Positions 1 to 8,446 of a stretch of DNA of 64,000 bases are shown in pieces. How positions within the stretch are numbered: the stretch's first letter is position 1; every line of letters starts with the position of its first letter. The stretch is taken from positions 2,542,001-2,606,000 of the forward strand of contig NZ_FNSA01000003.1 in assembly GCF_900104775.1 (NCBI RefSeq). Direction: 5' to 3'. Made by a program: the position numbers and the translations under genes. The notes beneath the pieces are model-generated. The model searched no databases. It had not been told where the DNA came from and was given only the letters and a program-made list of their open reading frames with translations. The DNA is from Tsukamurella tyrosinosolvens (GTDB taxonomy: Bacteria; Actinomycetota; Actinomycetes; Mycobacteriales; Mycobacteriaceae).

Positions 1-1574
1 TCGAGCGCGGTGTCGGGGCGCTCGCCGACATTGAAGAACTTCGCGTAGCCGCGGCCGACCACAGCTCCGTCCTCGGTGTTGAGGAACAGCCCGCGCGCCT
101 TGGTGGTCAGCTCGTTCCATTCCTGCTGGTAGAAGGCGTCGCGAGTGAAGTTGAACGAGGACAGCCCCTCCTCGATCACCTTCTCCTTGACCAGGTCCGA
201 ACCCCGAAGCTGCTCGAGGAGCTCCCGGTTGGTGGTCTTCGCGCGCTTGCGCTGCTCCGACCGACGTTCCTGCTTCGGCCCGCAGGTGACGGGGTTCGGA
301 AGCTCGATCACTTCGACCGCCGTGCCGTCGGACCCGCGCGTGACGAGCGCAGCGGAGAGCACGCCGCCGTCGAACTCCACCGACGACTCCAGGCCGAAGG
401 AGATGCCTGCGCCTGCGCCGGCAGGGGTGGCCCGGTGCCCATGGAAGGCCAGCAGGCCCTCACCGGCGTACCGGTCGGCGAAGACATCGTCGATGTTCGT
501 GGAGTAGTCGCCGGCCGCGTTGTAGACCTGGTTGCGCGCGCTGGCGCCGTACTCGAAGAAGCGGTCCGAGATCAGTCCCGCGCGGTATCCGCCCATGGGA
601 AGATCCGGCGACGGCTCGACGCGGTAGGCGTCGAGGCCGACCACGCCACCATGGCTGATCCACAGCTCGGCGTCGTCGGCGAACCGGGCGGTGATGAACG
701 GCACCATCGATCGGTACAGCGCCAGGAGGTCACCGGCCAGGATGCCGTCCTCGACCATCTGCCGGATGGACTCGCGGGTCTGGCCGTACCGTCCCGGGGC
801 GGTGTGCTTGATGCACTCGATCAGGTGGCGGCAGTGGTTGCCGGAGATCTTGCGCACGTTGGTGCGCTCCTCCAGCCGCTGCACGGTCCGGTACACGAGG
901 GCGTTCTCCACTCCGCGGTCGAACAAGTCGCCGACGAACACCACTGCGTCACGCTCGCCGGGGTCTACCTGCTCGATCAGCGTGCCGAGCACGGTGCCGC
1001 AGCCCTGGACATCGCCGATCACCAGGACGCGGTCGAAGCCGCGGAAGTCGAGGGTGGGCACGACCAGTTCGGTGGGAACCGACTCCGGAGCGATCGCGCG
1101 TACACCTGCGGACTCGTTCGAGCGCGACGAACGGACCCTGTTCGCGATCTTCACGACGACATCGGGGCTGACGCGATCGATTTCCGGCCTCCTGGCGTTG
1201 CGCGCCAGCAGCTCGTCGTCGTCGAGGTCTCCCTGCAAGTCGACGACGATGAGTTCGTAGTCGTATTCGTCGGCAAGGCGCAGCCAGCGCTTGAGCTGTC
1301 CGCCGGTGGAGGTGGTCGCGTCGATGAAGACGGTCTCCCCCAGGCTGCATCGATTCCGTACAGCGGCGGTGATGAACTCGACGGCTCGCTTCTCCGCGTT
1401 GTCGCTGATCGCGCGGCTGGTTCCCAGGACACCGTCGTCGAGGGTCTGGTGCGGTCCGGAGAGAAGTTCGCGCGCCTGGTCGAAACCGACGGCGTACGGG
1501 CTGAACCCGTTCGCCTGCAGGTAGTGGGTCTTGCCTGCGCCGGGTGCGCCCCGCATCACGAACATCTTCCTCAT
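1..1574 (-). CDS. RNA repair polynucleotide kinase-phosphatase-RNA ligase, 3' end outside window
   Basis: Three catalytic modules in one chain. Residues 1-150 are a P-loop kinase with Walker A GAPGAGKT at 9-16. Residues about 180-390 are a PPP-type metallophosphatase with GDVQG (about 186), GDLFDRG (about 215), GNHC (about 245) and HGH (about 378). From about 410 on there is a T4 Rnl1-like RNA ligase region with RGLF and KFFNVGE near 505-515. The frame is open to the window edge, so the nucleotidylated KxDG lysine, which follows this motif in Rnl1, should lie outside. Enzymes of this kind heal and seal broken RNA ends such as cleaved tRNA. Start ATG 1574; ATG 1565 is an alternative. A copy of the TCTCTA palindrome lies 16 nt upstream, giving the gene its own promoter. 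Motif I has Gln instead of His, as in some ApaH-type phosphatases. The three-part order is seen; the substrate is inferred. Confidence 0.88.
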   Translation of the reverse strand, partial: MRKMFVMRGAPGAGKTHYLQANGFSPYAVGFDQARELLSGPHQTLDDGVLGTSRAISDNAEKRAVEFITAAVRNRCSLGETVFIDATTSTGGQLKRWLRLADEYDYELIVVDLQGDLDDDELLARNARRPEIDRVSPDVVVKIANRVRSSRSNESAGVRAIAPESVPTELVVPTLDFRGFDRVLVIGDVQGCGTVLGTLIEQVDPGERDAVVFVGDLFDRGVENALVYRTVQRLEERTNVRKISGNHCRHLIECIKHTAPGRYGQTRESIRQMVEDGILAGDLLALYRSMVPFITARFADDAELWISHGGVVGLDAYRVEPSPDLPMGGYRAGLISDRFFEYGASARNQVYNAAGDYSTNIDDVFADRYAGEGLLAFHGHRATPAGAGAGISFGLESSVEFDGGVLSAALVTRGSDGTAVEVIELPNPVTCGPKQERRSEQRKRAKTTNRELLEQLRGSDLVKEKVIEEGLSSFNFTRDAFYQQEWNELTTKARGLFLNTEDGAVVGRGYAKFFNVGERPDTAL

Positions 1575-1589
1575 GCAGCGTGACAATAC

Positions 1590-1604
1590 TCTCTATTTTA
1601 GAGA
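1590..1604. promoter_or_regulatory. 15-bp palindromic operator, copy 1
   Basis: TCTCTATTTTAGAGA: perfect 6-bp arms around TTT. It lies between the end of the upstream membrane-protein operon and the start of the RNA repair gene, 16 nt from that ATG. Read toward the gene it contains TAAAAT, a good -10 hexamer, so a bound regulator would cover the promoter. Confidence 0.8.
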
Positions 1605-1643
1605 CTTGTCGAACCGGAAGATTCGCGCGGACCGGTGTGTCGT

Positions 1644-2132
1644 CTACGCGGGGTGCGCTTCGTGGTCACACATGCCCTTGAGGGCGCACGCGCCACAGCC
1701 GCCGGTCACACCGCAATCCGCCGCGGGGTCGTCCGACGGTGCGCTGTCCCCGCACTGCCCGCCCGGCTCGTCCGCGCTGCAGCAGGTGGCGTCGGGCATC
1801 TGCAGCCGCGCCTGGATCGACGCCGCCCGGGCACCCTGCAGCGCGCCGAAGCCGGCCAGGAGCACGCCCGCGATCACGGCGACGCTGACGGCGACGAACG
1901 ACCAGGGTGCGTCCATTGCGGGACCGATCAGCGCGGCGACACCGAAGATGACGCCCGCGGCCACCAGGCTCGGCCCGGCGACGCGGTTGGCGGTGCGCCA
2001 GAGCAGCGGGTCGGACAGGGTCTGTTCGGTGCGGACCCCCACGAAGCCGTTCTCCGGGAGGCGGCCGGCGAGCCCGGCGCCACCCACGATGACAGCCGCC
2101 ACGGCGGCCAGGGCGAGGATCACAACCAGCAC
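1644..2132 (-). CDS. SdpI-family membrane protein with Cys-rich tail
   Basis: About 162 residues. An N-terminal membrane segment is followed by GFVGVRTEQTLSDPLLW, which matches the GxRTxxTLxxxxxW signature of the SdpI/YhfL family (immunity or signalling membrane proteins). Two more hydrophobic segments follow, then a tail of about 45 residues rich in Cys and His (CCS, CGDS, CGVTGGCGAC, MCDHE) that could bind metal. GTG 2132 is chosen because GGGAGG sits six bases before it; GTG 2138 in the same frame has no spacing. Last gene of the minus-strand membrane operon. The family is recognised with fair confidence; the role here is unknown. Confidence 0.7.
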   Translation of the reverse strand: MLVVILALAAVAAVIVGGAGLAGRLPENGFVGVRTEQTLSDPLLWRTANRVAGPSLVAAGVIFGVAALIGPAMDAPWSFVAVSVAVIAGVLLAGFGALQGARAASIQARLQMPDATCCSADEPGGQCGDSAPSDDPAADCGVTGGCGACALKGMCDHEAHPA

Positions 2133-2163
2133 GAACACCCTCCCAGTGTAGGTTTGGCCCCCG

Positions 2164-2463
2164 CTACATCGGCCTGCGCCCTCCCGTCATGAGCTCGCGG
2201 GCGCCCTTCACGTGGAGGGCATCCCCGACCACGAAAGCGAGCAGGTGCGCCGCGGATATGGACGAGAGCGCCGCGGCGTAGGTCCAGAAGGTCAGCGCTG
2301 TTCCCGCACTCATCGCGGCTCCGACGAGGGCGAGCCATCCTGCAACGATGCTCGTGACCACGCCTTGTCTCGTCAGTCGTCGGGCGCGCTCTCGCCCGCA
2401 CCACATCCCGACCGTGAACATCAGCAGCAGCGAGAGTCCGAGTGCGGCTACCCACGGACTCAC
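2164..2463 (-). CDS. Small membrane protein, three predicted TM segments
   Basis: 99 residues from GTG 2463, overlapping the stop of the upstream gene as GTGA, which fixes the start; the frame is open further upstream but that part is the shadow of the neighbour. Hydrophobic stretches near residues 3-20, 35-57 and 60-80 suggest a polytopic membrane protein with a short basic tail ending in TGGRRPM. No family recognised. Confidence 0.65.
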   Translation of the reverse strand: MSPWVAALGLSLLLMFTVGMWCGRERARRLTRQGVVTSIVAGWLALVGAAMSAGTALTFWTYAAALSSISAAHLLAFVVGDALHVKGARELMTGGRRPM

Positions 2464-2873
2464 GAAGGCGCCTCGGCCGAGGCTGGGTAGCGGCAGGTCC
2501 GCGCGCCGTCCGCGGAGTAGCGCCAGTCGCCGGGCACCACCTGCGTCTTGCCGTCGGCGATCGTTCGGACGTACCGCCGGCAGGGCACGGTCTCGCCGAA
2601 CGGTCCCGTCACCGGCTGCGTGACCTCGACGGACCACCAACCGGGACCGGTCTCGATGCGGGTGCCGGCGCTCTTGGAAACCTCATCAGCGAGTTGCTCC
2701 GGCGTGTGGAAGTCGCTGAGCGGGATCGTCTTCGGTTCAGGTCCACGCTCGAGATTGTGGGCCCACCAGAGCAACGGCAGAGCGAACATGCCGCCGGCCG
2801 CGACGCCCAGCAGTGCACCTGCGAGGATCGCTACGCGGTCGATGATCGCGTACTTCGACCGCGGCCTAGCCAT
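2460..2873 (-). CDS. Membrane-anchored protein of unknown function
   Basis: 137 residues from ATG 2873 (MARPRSKYAI), which lies inside the end of the preceding gene. One membrane segment at about residues 10-35 (ILAGALLGVAAGGMFALPLL), then a soluble domain of about 100 residues with several Trp and two Cys (VPCRRYVRT, ARTCRYPAS) that could form a disulfide outside the membrane. No family recognised. It sits in an overlapping chain with the genes on both sides. Confidence 0.7.
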   Translation of the reverse strand: MARPRSKYAIIDRVAILAGALLGVAAGGMFALPLLWWAHNLERGPEPKTIPLSDFHTPEQLADEVSKSAGTRIETGPGWWSVEVTQPVTGPFGETVPCRRYVRTIADGKTQVVPGDWRYSADGARTCRYPASAEAPS

Positions 2874-3222
2874 CGAAGTCCGTCTCCGGGGCGGCGCGAT
2901 GCTCAAAGTCGGCGGCCGTCCACGGGCCGGGGTCGCCGTACAGGTACCGATGGACATAGTTCCTCGCAGCGGCGATCTCACTTGGGGTCGCGGTGGCCGG
3001 CGGGGTCCAGTAGTGCACGAGTTCCGTCTTGTTGAGCGCCCATCCGTAAGTCCCGAAGATGGCGCCCACGGCGCGCATGACGAAGCGCTTGCTGGCGCCC
3101 ATGTCGCCGATGAACAGGTCTCCGGGGCGCTTCTGCTCCCGGTGAGGAGGCTTGATGGAGCTCCGCACTGCGTGGGGCGGCTCGGCGGGGCTCCACAACT
3201 CGAGTTCAGTCTTCGATGTCAT
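2866..3222 (-). CDS. Hypothetical protein, about 118 residues
   Basis: Starts MTSKTELELWS at ATG 3222, overlapping the end of the large upstream gene by 17 bp and running into the next gene. A longer open frame exists to 4017 but is Arg/Ser-rich shadow sequence. The centre (FVMRAVGAIFGTYGWALN) is mildly hydrophobic and amphipathic; the C-terminus is acidic and rich in Trp and Tyr. No domain recognised. Confidence 0.7.
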   Translation of the reverse strand: MTSKTELELWSPAEPPHAVRSSIKPPHREQKRPGDLFIGDMGASKRFVMRAVGAIFGTYGWALNKTELVHYWTPPATATPSEIAAARNYVHRYLYGDPGPWTAADFEHRAAPETDFDG

Positions 3223-5053
3223 TCGGGGCTCCCTTCTTGTCGGAAGTCGGCGCGGCTTCCAGCGCAAGGCGGCGCACCGTTTCCAGCTTCGGCATCTCCA
3301 TGACCTGCTCGAAGCTGATCGGCACGGTCTCCAGGCGATCGAGCTCGGCGCGCAACTGGCGCAATCGCTCGTCGCGCATCGCCCGGGGCAGGTTGGGGTT
3401 CTCGAGCACCGTGATGTGGTTCGCGGCGCGGCGCAGTGCTCGTTGCTCACGCGGGGGCAGTGAGGCGTCAGCAGCATCGGCGGCCGCGATCCGCGCGTCG
3501 TGCCATGCGTCTTCGGCGGCGTGTAGCGCCGCCTCACCAGCTGACACGAAGGCCTCGTCCAGCTGCGAGTCCAGGGTCTCGACGGCCTCGCCGAGGTCCG
3601 CCATGGCTTCGCGGTACGCCTTCGTCGGCGGCCAGTCGTCGTCCCGAAGACGGGGCATCGTGAGGAAGAGCTCCTCGGTGTTGACGAGGTAGCGGAGCCA
3701 TTCCTGATCGAGATCGGCAAGCCCGCCGCGGATGGCCGCAGCTCGCGCGGCCAGACCGACACCGTGTTGCGGTTCCGGGCGACCGCGCGCGGGCTGATCC
3801 TGCGAGGGAACCTCGCGCCCCTCGAGAAGCTCCCCCGTGCGCTTCCACAGGTCGGCCGCGCGGTCCCACTCCGTCGGCGCGCCCGCGTACAGCGGATCGT
3901 TCGGCGGCGGCGTTTTGAACCCATCGCCCGATGCCGGGCGACCGCGGTCCTCGCCAGGTGCGATCGGCACGCGTCTGGGCGGCGTCCTCGACGAGCCGGA
4001 GGAAGCGCCTCGGCCAAGTGCGTCCGCTGCCACGGCGTTGAAGGTGTCGAACACTCCGTCCGCCCCGAGGAAGGTGCCGGGTTCGGGCGCAGCGTCGAGT
4101 GCCGTCAGATTCGTGGAAGGTTGCGGCGGCAGCGGCGCTTCGGGGCTTGTGGTCCATGCCCCCTCGGCGTGCTGCTCGAGGAATTCGTTCACGGCTCGGG
4201 TGACCGAGCGCCGGCGATCCCCGGGGAGAGTCCCGTCGCGCTGGCGCCGTGGGTCCCCGTAGACCCAACGGGGATGCCGGTCGCGTGATTGCGAAGCGAA
4301 CATCGCGAGCATCGACACCAGTCCCGGAGCCGCATAGGTCGCCAAGACCAGGTGGCCGCTGAGGACTGTCACCACCACCATGATCACCGCCACCACCACG
4401 ACGATGGACGGTATCCACCGCAGGGCCGGCCGTTGAACTGCGCTCATGACTTGCTGCGCCGCTCGCCGCTCTCCGCTCGCGACCCGGAATCGTGGCGAGG
4501 CGGTATCCAGATTCTGGACACCTGTGTCGCTTACCCGGTCCATGGTGCAGAGGGCTTCGTTGACGGCTGCTGTCCAGAAGATCCTGCCGGTGTGCGCGTC
4601 TTCCCAGAGCAAAGGGTTCGACTCCACCACCGCCAGAGCGACCCACTCCTGGACCGGGCTCCACCACCGCAGTCTGACAGTCTTTGTGCGCCACAGCCCG
4701 CTGGCGATCTGCTCCGCACGGCGAAGCAGTTCCTGCAGCTCCGGACTGGTCTCGGACACCTTTCGCAGCGCCGCCAGGTGCGCGGTGCGGGCGTCGGAGT
4801 CGACGAGCCATCCGGAGTTTCGACGCTCGTACACCTGTGCAGCCCCGAAAGCGCTCGGCGAGTACGGGCTCGTACTCGGCCATACGGCGAGCAGCGCCTT
4901 GGCAAGTTCTCGACGCTCCCGGCGGGTGAACGCATCGTCGACCTCGGACGCCAGAACCCCCGGGTGCACGCGCCGCGTGAGCTCGGCTGGGAGCTCCGAG
5001 CGCTGGGACGCGAGCAACGCGCTGAGGTTGAAGGCCGGCCCGTCCGAGGTCAC
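3206..5053 (-). CDS. Large membrane-anchored protein with cytosolic helical region
   Basis: 615 residues from GTG 5053, which overlaps the upstream stop as GTGA. The first 220 residues are soluble and rich in Trp and charge; two adjacent membrane segments lie at about 233-280 (IVVVVAVIMVVVTVLSG and AAPGLVSMLAMFAS); a Pro/Ala-rich linker follows, then about 200 residues of strongly helical sequence. The layout (paired TM, disordered linker, helical tail with evenly spaced Ala and Leu) recalls the two paralogues at 58.7-60.8 kb, but I cannot show homology by eye. Central gene of this membrane operon. Confidence 0.75.
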   Translation of the reverse strand: MTSDGPAFNLSALLASQRSELPAELTRRVHPGVLASEVDDAFTRRERRELAKALLAVWPSTSPYSPSAFGAAQVYERRNSGWLVDSDARTAHLAALRKVSETSPELQELLRRAEQIASGLWRTKTVRLRWWSPVQEWVALAVVESNPLLWEDAHTGRIFWTAAVNEALCTMDRVSDTGVQNLDTASPRFRVASGERRAAQQVMSAVQRPALRWIPSIVVVVAVIMVVVTVLSGHLVLATYAAPGLVSMLAMFASQSRDRHPRWVYGDPRRQRDGTLPGDRRRSVTRAVNEFLEQHAEGAWTTSPEAPLPPQPSTNLTALDAAPEPGTFLGADGVFDTFNAVAADALGRGASSGSSRTPPRRVPIAPGEDRGRPASGDGFKTPPPNDPLYAGAPTEWDRAADLWKRTGELLEGREVPSQDQPARGRPEPQHGVGLAARAAAIRGGLADLDQEWLRYLVNTEELFLTMPRLRDDDWPPTKAYREAMADLGEAVETLDSQLDEAFVSAGEAALHAAEDAWHDARIAAADAADASLPPREQRALRRAANHITVLENPNLPRAMRDERLRQLRAELDRLETVPISFEQVMEMPKLETVRRLALEAAPTSDKKGAPNDIED

Positions 5054-5400
5054 GATGCGGCAGCCTCTCCCCCGGTTCCCGTACTGGGCTCCCCGTCGTC
5101 GGATTCCTCCTCGGGAGGTGCCTTGCGGGCCAGTTCGATCAACTCGCAGATGTGGCCGGTCGCCGCGCAGGCGAGCGAGTACACGATGCCGGCGAGCGCC
5201 AGCCCCGCGAGAAGGTGCGAGGCGCCACTGGTTCCGGCGGCCTTGACGGCCATGGACTGCACCCCGAGCAATGCCACGCCGATGGCTGCCGGAATCCAGA
5301 CGCGCGCGCGGACCTCCTTCATGGGCTGCGCGATGCGTCGGCCGCTGGCGATACCGGCCGCGGCCGCAGAGACGATGAGCAGGATCAGTAGGAAGGTCAC
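5050..5400 (-). CDS. Small membrane protein with acidic tail
   Basis: 116 residues from GTG 5400, coupled to the upstream stop by GTGA. Hydrophobic stretches at residues 1-20, 34-50 and 63-85, then a charged C-terminus (KAPPEEESDDGEPSTG). Probably three membrane passes with a cytosolic acidic tail. Family not recognised; the coupling suggests it is made in step with the large membrane protein downstream. Confidence 0.68.
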   Translation of the reverse strand: MTFLLILLIVSAAAAGIASGRRIAQPMKEVRARVWIPAAIGVALLGVQSMAVKAAGTSGASHLLAGLALAGIVYSLACAATGHICELIELARKAPPEEESDDGEPSTGTGGEAAAS

Positions 5401-5711
5401 GTCGCCTCCTCCGTTCGGTCAGCAGGCTCCGACGGCTTGTCGATGATGCGAAACAGCCTGAGCGTCTGGCCGTCGTCCTGCAGGCAGACATCCCACGGGC
5501 CGGTGCCTTCGACCGGCAGCGCCGGATCCTGACCGCCATCGAATGCGAGGCGGCGCACCCGGAAGTCCATCCGTCGATCCGGGGAGGCGCGGAGCTCCAC
5601 GCGCTTGCGTCCTCGGTCGAAGCACGGGGTGTGGTCGATCTCCGTACCACCCATGTCCCGGCCGCAGACTCCGCAGACCGGGACCGACGTCCAGCCCCAA
5701 GGGTCGCCCAT
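5397..5711 (-). CDS. Small protein with CxxC motif
   Basis: 104 residues from ATG 5711, chosen because AAGGAGG lies eight bases before it; the upstream extension is Arg-rich shadow. An N-terminal VCGVCGRDMGG segment gives one CxxC; a third Cys follows in HTPCFDRG, so metal binding is possible but a full four-ligand site is not obvious. The rest is a mixed alpha/beta sequence ending in acidic residues. Unknown function. Confidence 0.7.
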   Translation of the reverse strand: MGDPWGWTSVPVCGVCGRDMGGTEIDHTPCFDRGRKRVELRASPDRRMDFRVRRLAFDGGQDPALPVEGTGPWDVCLQDDGQTLRLFRIIDKPSEPADRTEEAT

Positions 5712-5820
5712 CGCCACTACCTCCTTCTCGTCAAGTTCCCCAGTCGGGGCTTTCCTGTCATCGCTGTGTTCGTCGGCCGCGCGGGGCGCAGTCTCGCTGC
5801 CCGATCGACTCCAGTCGCCC

Positions 5821-6330
5821 CTACGACACGGTGACGCCGGCCTTGCTGAACACCGCACGGGAGCCGGTCGGCTTGTGCTCGAAGGTGGCGCCGGAGCGCT
5901 CCATCGTCACGCTCCAGGGACCGGCCGTGCGTTGGTCGCCGTACTTGAGCTCGATGCCGGGACCCGGCGGGTTCAGCGATCCCGACACTGCGACAGCCTC
6001 CGCGGTCCCCGCCGTCCAGACGTAACCCGTCGCGCCCGAAGCGAACGCGCCCGAGCAGGTGACTGCGTTGTCATCGAAGACGCACGCGAGGCCCGCCGGC
6101 GAGCGAACCACCCACTGCGGACCAGAGGGCTTCGCCGGAGCGCTCGGCGGGGTGCTCGTCGCGGTCACCGTCACACCGACCGTCTGCGTCACCGTGACCG
6201 GCGGCGCCGCCACAGATGCTGGCGACGACTTCGGCGTGAAGAGCCAGACAGCGAGTCCAGTCACGAGCGACGTGGCGAAGCAGACCAGCGCCACCAACCA
6301 CCACGGCGCGCCGATGCGTTCGTCGTTCAT
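5821..6330 (-). CDS. Secreted or membrane-anchored protein, unknown
   Basis: 169 residues from ATG 6330 (MNDERIGAPWWL), preceded by AAGG. One membrane anchor at about residues 10-32, a Thr/Pro/Ala-rich linker (about 35-70), then an extracytoplasmic domain with two Cys (ACVFDDNAVTCS) likely to be disulfide bonded, ending in beta-rich sequence. This is a common architecture for mycobacterial extracytoplasmic proteins; no named family recognised. Confidence 0.7.
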   Translation of the reverse strand: MNDERIGAPWWLVALVCFATSLVTGLAVWLFTPKSSPASVAAPPVTVTQTVGVTVTATSTPPSAPAKPSGPQWVVRSPAGLACVFDDNAVTCSGAFASGATGYVWTAGTAEAVAVSGSLNPPGPGIELKYGDQRTAGPWSVTMERSGATFEHKPTGSRAVFSKAGVTVS

Positions 6331-6434
6331 GCGGTTGCCTTGGACGCGCGGAGCCGGGGCCCGCACGCACTCGGCGTGAGCGCGAGTGCGAGGAGGATCG
6401 CCGCGGGACGCTTCCGAGTCGACATGTCCGCGTC

Positions 6435-7427
6435 CTACTTCGGGTTGGCGATCACGCTGCCGCCGAGCGGGATGCATCCGAGAACGGACCCGCCCTTCTC
6501 GCGGACGATGTCGAGGCACTTGCTAGCGAGCACGTTCGGATCTCGCACCGAGTCGGCCAGGATGCGGTTGGCCTGAGCTTCGGCCTCGGCGGTCTTCTGC
6601 CGCTGCTGTGCGACCTGCGTGTTATTGATCTCGGTCATGCGCTGGTTGATCGAGTCCTGAGTGCGGGCATCGAAGTGGATCACCGGGATGTTCACGCCGA
6701 GCACCTCGACGCGGTCTCCGACCTTGATGCGGAGCTTGTCGAGGACGGTCTGGGCGTTCTTCGCGTTCTGTGCTCCGTCGCCCTCGCCCGGAAGCGCGAG
6801 CGGGTTGTAGCTGGCCAGGGTGTCGTTCAGGGCGGCGGTGAATTCGCGCGTGACGAGGTTGTCGCGGATGTTGTCGAAGCCGCGGTAGTCCTGGAAGAGG
6901 CTCGGCGCCGCCTCGGGCTTGATACGCCAGACGACGGTGGCGTCGACGCGGGCGGTTGAGTTGTTGCCGAGTCGAGCGGTGATCGCTTCCTTCTTGTCGC
7001 CCTCGTCGACGTAGTTCTGCGTCTGGATGGCGCCGTCGAGCTCGGTGACGTTCTGCCACGGGAGCTTGAGGTGGACGCCGTTGTCGAGGTACCGGCTGGG
7101 CTTGCCGAAGGTGGTGACAACACCGATGTTCTTCGTGCTGACCACCGTCACGCAGGACGAGGTGAGGATCAGCAGACCCAGCACGGTCGTCAGCGAACCG
7201 ATTCCGAGGAAGATCCTCGAAGCGACCCGCTTGTTCTGCAGCGCACGCACGAGCGCCTCGCCCTGCTCGATGAGGTCCCTGTCGAGGTACCTCCGATCCG
7301 CTTCGTCGGCCTTCCGTGCCTGGAACTCGGAGTCGGCTGCGGCGGCCGTGCGAGCCACTCGTCGGCTGTAGACGATCGCCGAGACGCCTGCCAGGACGAG
7401 GACGACCGACCAGATTGTGGAACTCAT
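6435..7427 (-). CDS. SPFH/band 7 family membrane protein
   Basis: 330 residues from ATG 7427 with GAAAGAGG eight to ten bases upstream. An N-terminal TM (about 4-22) and a second at about 75-97 are followed directly by the SPFH entry sequence (STKNIGVVTTFGKPSRYLD) and the band 7 fold; near 270-300 lies a charged helical segment (NQRMTEINNTQVAQQRQ) typical of prohibitin/HflK-type proteins. Such proteins form oligomeric membrane scaffolds and often regulate proteases or phage entry. First gene of the minus-strand membrane operon; a palindromic operator lies 55 nt upstream in the divergent region. Confidence 0.85.
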   Translation of the reverse strand: MSSTIWSVVLVLAGVSAIVYSRRVARTAAAADSEFQARKADEADRRYLDRDLIEQGEALVRALQNKRVASRIFLGIGSLTTVLGLLILTSSCVTVVSTKNIGVVTTFGKPSRYLDNGVHLKLPWQNVTELDGAIQTQNYVDEGDKKEAITARLGNNSTARVDATVVWRIKPEAAPSLFQDYRGFDNIRDNLVTREFTAALNDTLASYNPLALPGEGDGAQNAKNAQTVLDKLRIKVGDRVEVLGVNIPVIHFDARTQDSINQRMTEINNTQVAQQRQKTAEAEAQANRILADSVRDPNVLASKCLDIVREKGGSVLGCIPLGGSVIANPK

Positions 7428-7482
7428 GTGACCTCTTTCGCTGAAGCGGGTTGCAGTACCGCCTATTCGAGAATCACTGTAA

Positions 7483-7497
7483 TCTCTATTTTGGAGA
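7483..7497. promoter_or_regulatory. Palindromic operator, copy 2, in divergent promoter region
   Basis: TCTCTATTTTGGAGA, one mismatch in the right arm. It lies in the 166-bp gap between the SPFH gene (minus, start 7427) and the first small gene of the plus operon (start 7594), so one site could control both directions. Confidence 0.72.
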
Positions 7498-7593
7498 GTA
7501 GCAACATCGATCAGAGGCGCGCGCCGTACGCGGGCAGACATCAGTCGGGCGAGTACGTTCTGCCCGCCCGCATCGACCAGGAGGAGCGCCACC

Positions 7594-7890
7594 GTGAGCA
7601 AGTTCAACAGCGATCGCGACGAGGCTCTGTACGAGCTGTGTCTCGACGGCACCGGCGAGGTGACGGGAGACGTCCTCACATGGGGTTTCCACTTCACCGG
7701 CCTCGGCCGCATCGACCGCTCCGACCTCGGCGACCGAGCCGGCGACTTCCCCGACCACGCCTGGGTGATCGTCTGCGAAGACAGCCGCGGTTTCGTGACC
7801 ACGTCGATGTATTCCTCAGCGGCCGGCTACGAGCACGCCTTCGCCGCCCACGAGAAGGCGTACGCCGAGTTCGAGCAGGGTGCAGCGTGA
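7594..7890 (+). CDS. Small protein, unknown, first of plus operon
   Basis: 98 residues from GTG 7594, preceded by AGGAGG. Shares its layout with the protein two genes downstream (8141): RDEALYELCLDGTGEV versus RDEVLFRLATTLEGVD at the N-terminus, then a Gly-Phe/Tyr beta segment, a WVIV or WVVRED strand and a helical end. I read these as paralogues. Function unknown; opens a run of tightly overlapping small genes. Confidence 0.75.
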   Translation: MSKFNSDRDEALYELCLDGTGEVTGDVLTWGFHFTGLGRIDRSDLGDRAGDFPDHAWVIVCEDSRGFVTTSMYSSAAGYEHAFAAHEKAYAEFEQGAA

Positions 7891-8144
7891 GCGACGAGTT
7901 CGGTCAGCTGCTCGGGCGCATCGCCGCGGAAATCCCCGAAGTCATGAAGGTCGACGTGGCCCGCTTCCAGCGGGGGAGCTTCGCGGTGATCATCGAGGAC
8001 TGCGGCGAATCCGAGGGCTGGCACGAATACGAGCTCGTCCGCCTCCGCCGCAGCATCGAGACCGGCACGTGGGCGCGCGAGCCGGGAAGTCTCTACGACA
8101 ACGCCAGCGGAACGTTCCAGAACGTCGAGGAGTGGTTGACGTGA
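7887..8144 (+). CDS. Small protein, unknown
   Basis: 85 residues from GTG 7887 in a GTGA overlap with the preceding stop. Contains a SFAVIIEDCGES beta segment followed by an Arg/Leu-rich helix. No family recognised. Translationally coupled on both sides. Confidence 0.72.
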   Translation: MSDEFGQLLGRIAAEIPEVMKVDVARFQRGSFAVIIEDCGESEGWHEYELVRLRRSIETGTWAREPGSLYDNASGTFQNVEEWLT

Positions 8145-8446
8145 GTCGATTCGAGTCGCCACGGGACGAGGTGCTCTTCCGCCTCGCAACCACCCTCGAG
8201 GGAGTCGATCCGATCGGCGAGCTCGCGTCGTGGGGCGGGATCTACTACCCGCTCGGCTACATCGACACCGCCGACCCTGCGCTCGAAGGGACGGTCCCCG
8301 GCCGCGCGCATGAGGCCTACTGGGTAGTCCGAGAGGACGCCAGTGGCATGGTCACGGTCTACGAGCACGCCGACCCGACGACGTATCTCGCGGCGGTGGA
8401 ACGCATCGCCGCGGACTTCTCCACCTTCCGCGAGCAGGCGTCATGA
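8141..8446 (+). CDS. Small protein, paralogue of the operon's first gene
   Basis: 101 residues from GTG 8141 (GTGA overlap). N-terminal SPRDEVLFRLA and the later YWVVREDASGMVTVYEHAD parallel the first gene of the operon (HAWVIVCEDSRGFVTTS), which suggests duplication with a third gene between. Function unknown. Confidence 0.74.
   Translation: MSRFESPRDEVLFRLATTLEGVDPIGELASWGGIYYPLGYIDTADPALEGTVPGRAHEAYWVVREDASGMVTVYEHADPTTYLAAVERIAADFSTFREQAS

Noticed and set aside
435-1583. Plus-strand open frame of 382 codons opposite the RNA repair gene
   Set aside because: The minus strand carries ordered kinase, phosphatase and ligase motifs.
3206-5053. Third homologue of the 58.7/59.7-kb membrane paralogues
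   Set aside because: Similar layout but no run of shared residues that I can defend by eye; left as a possibility only.
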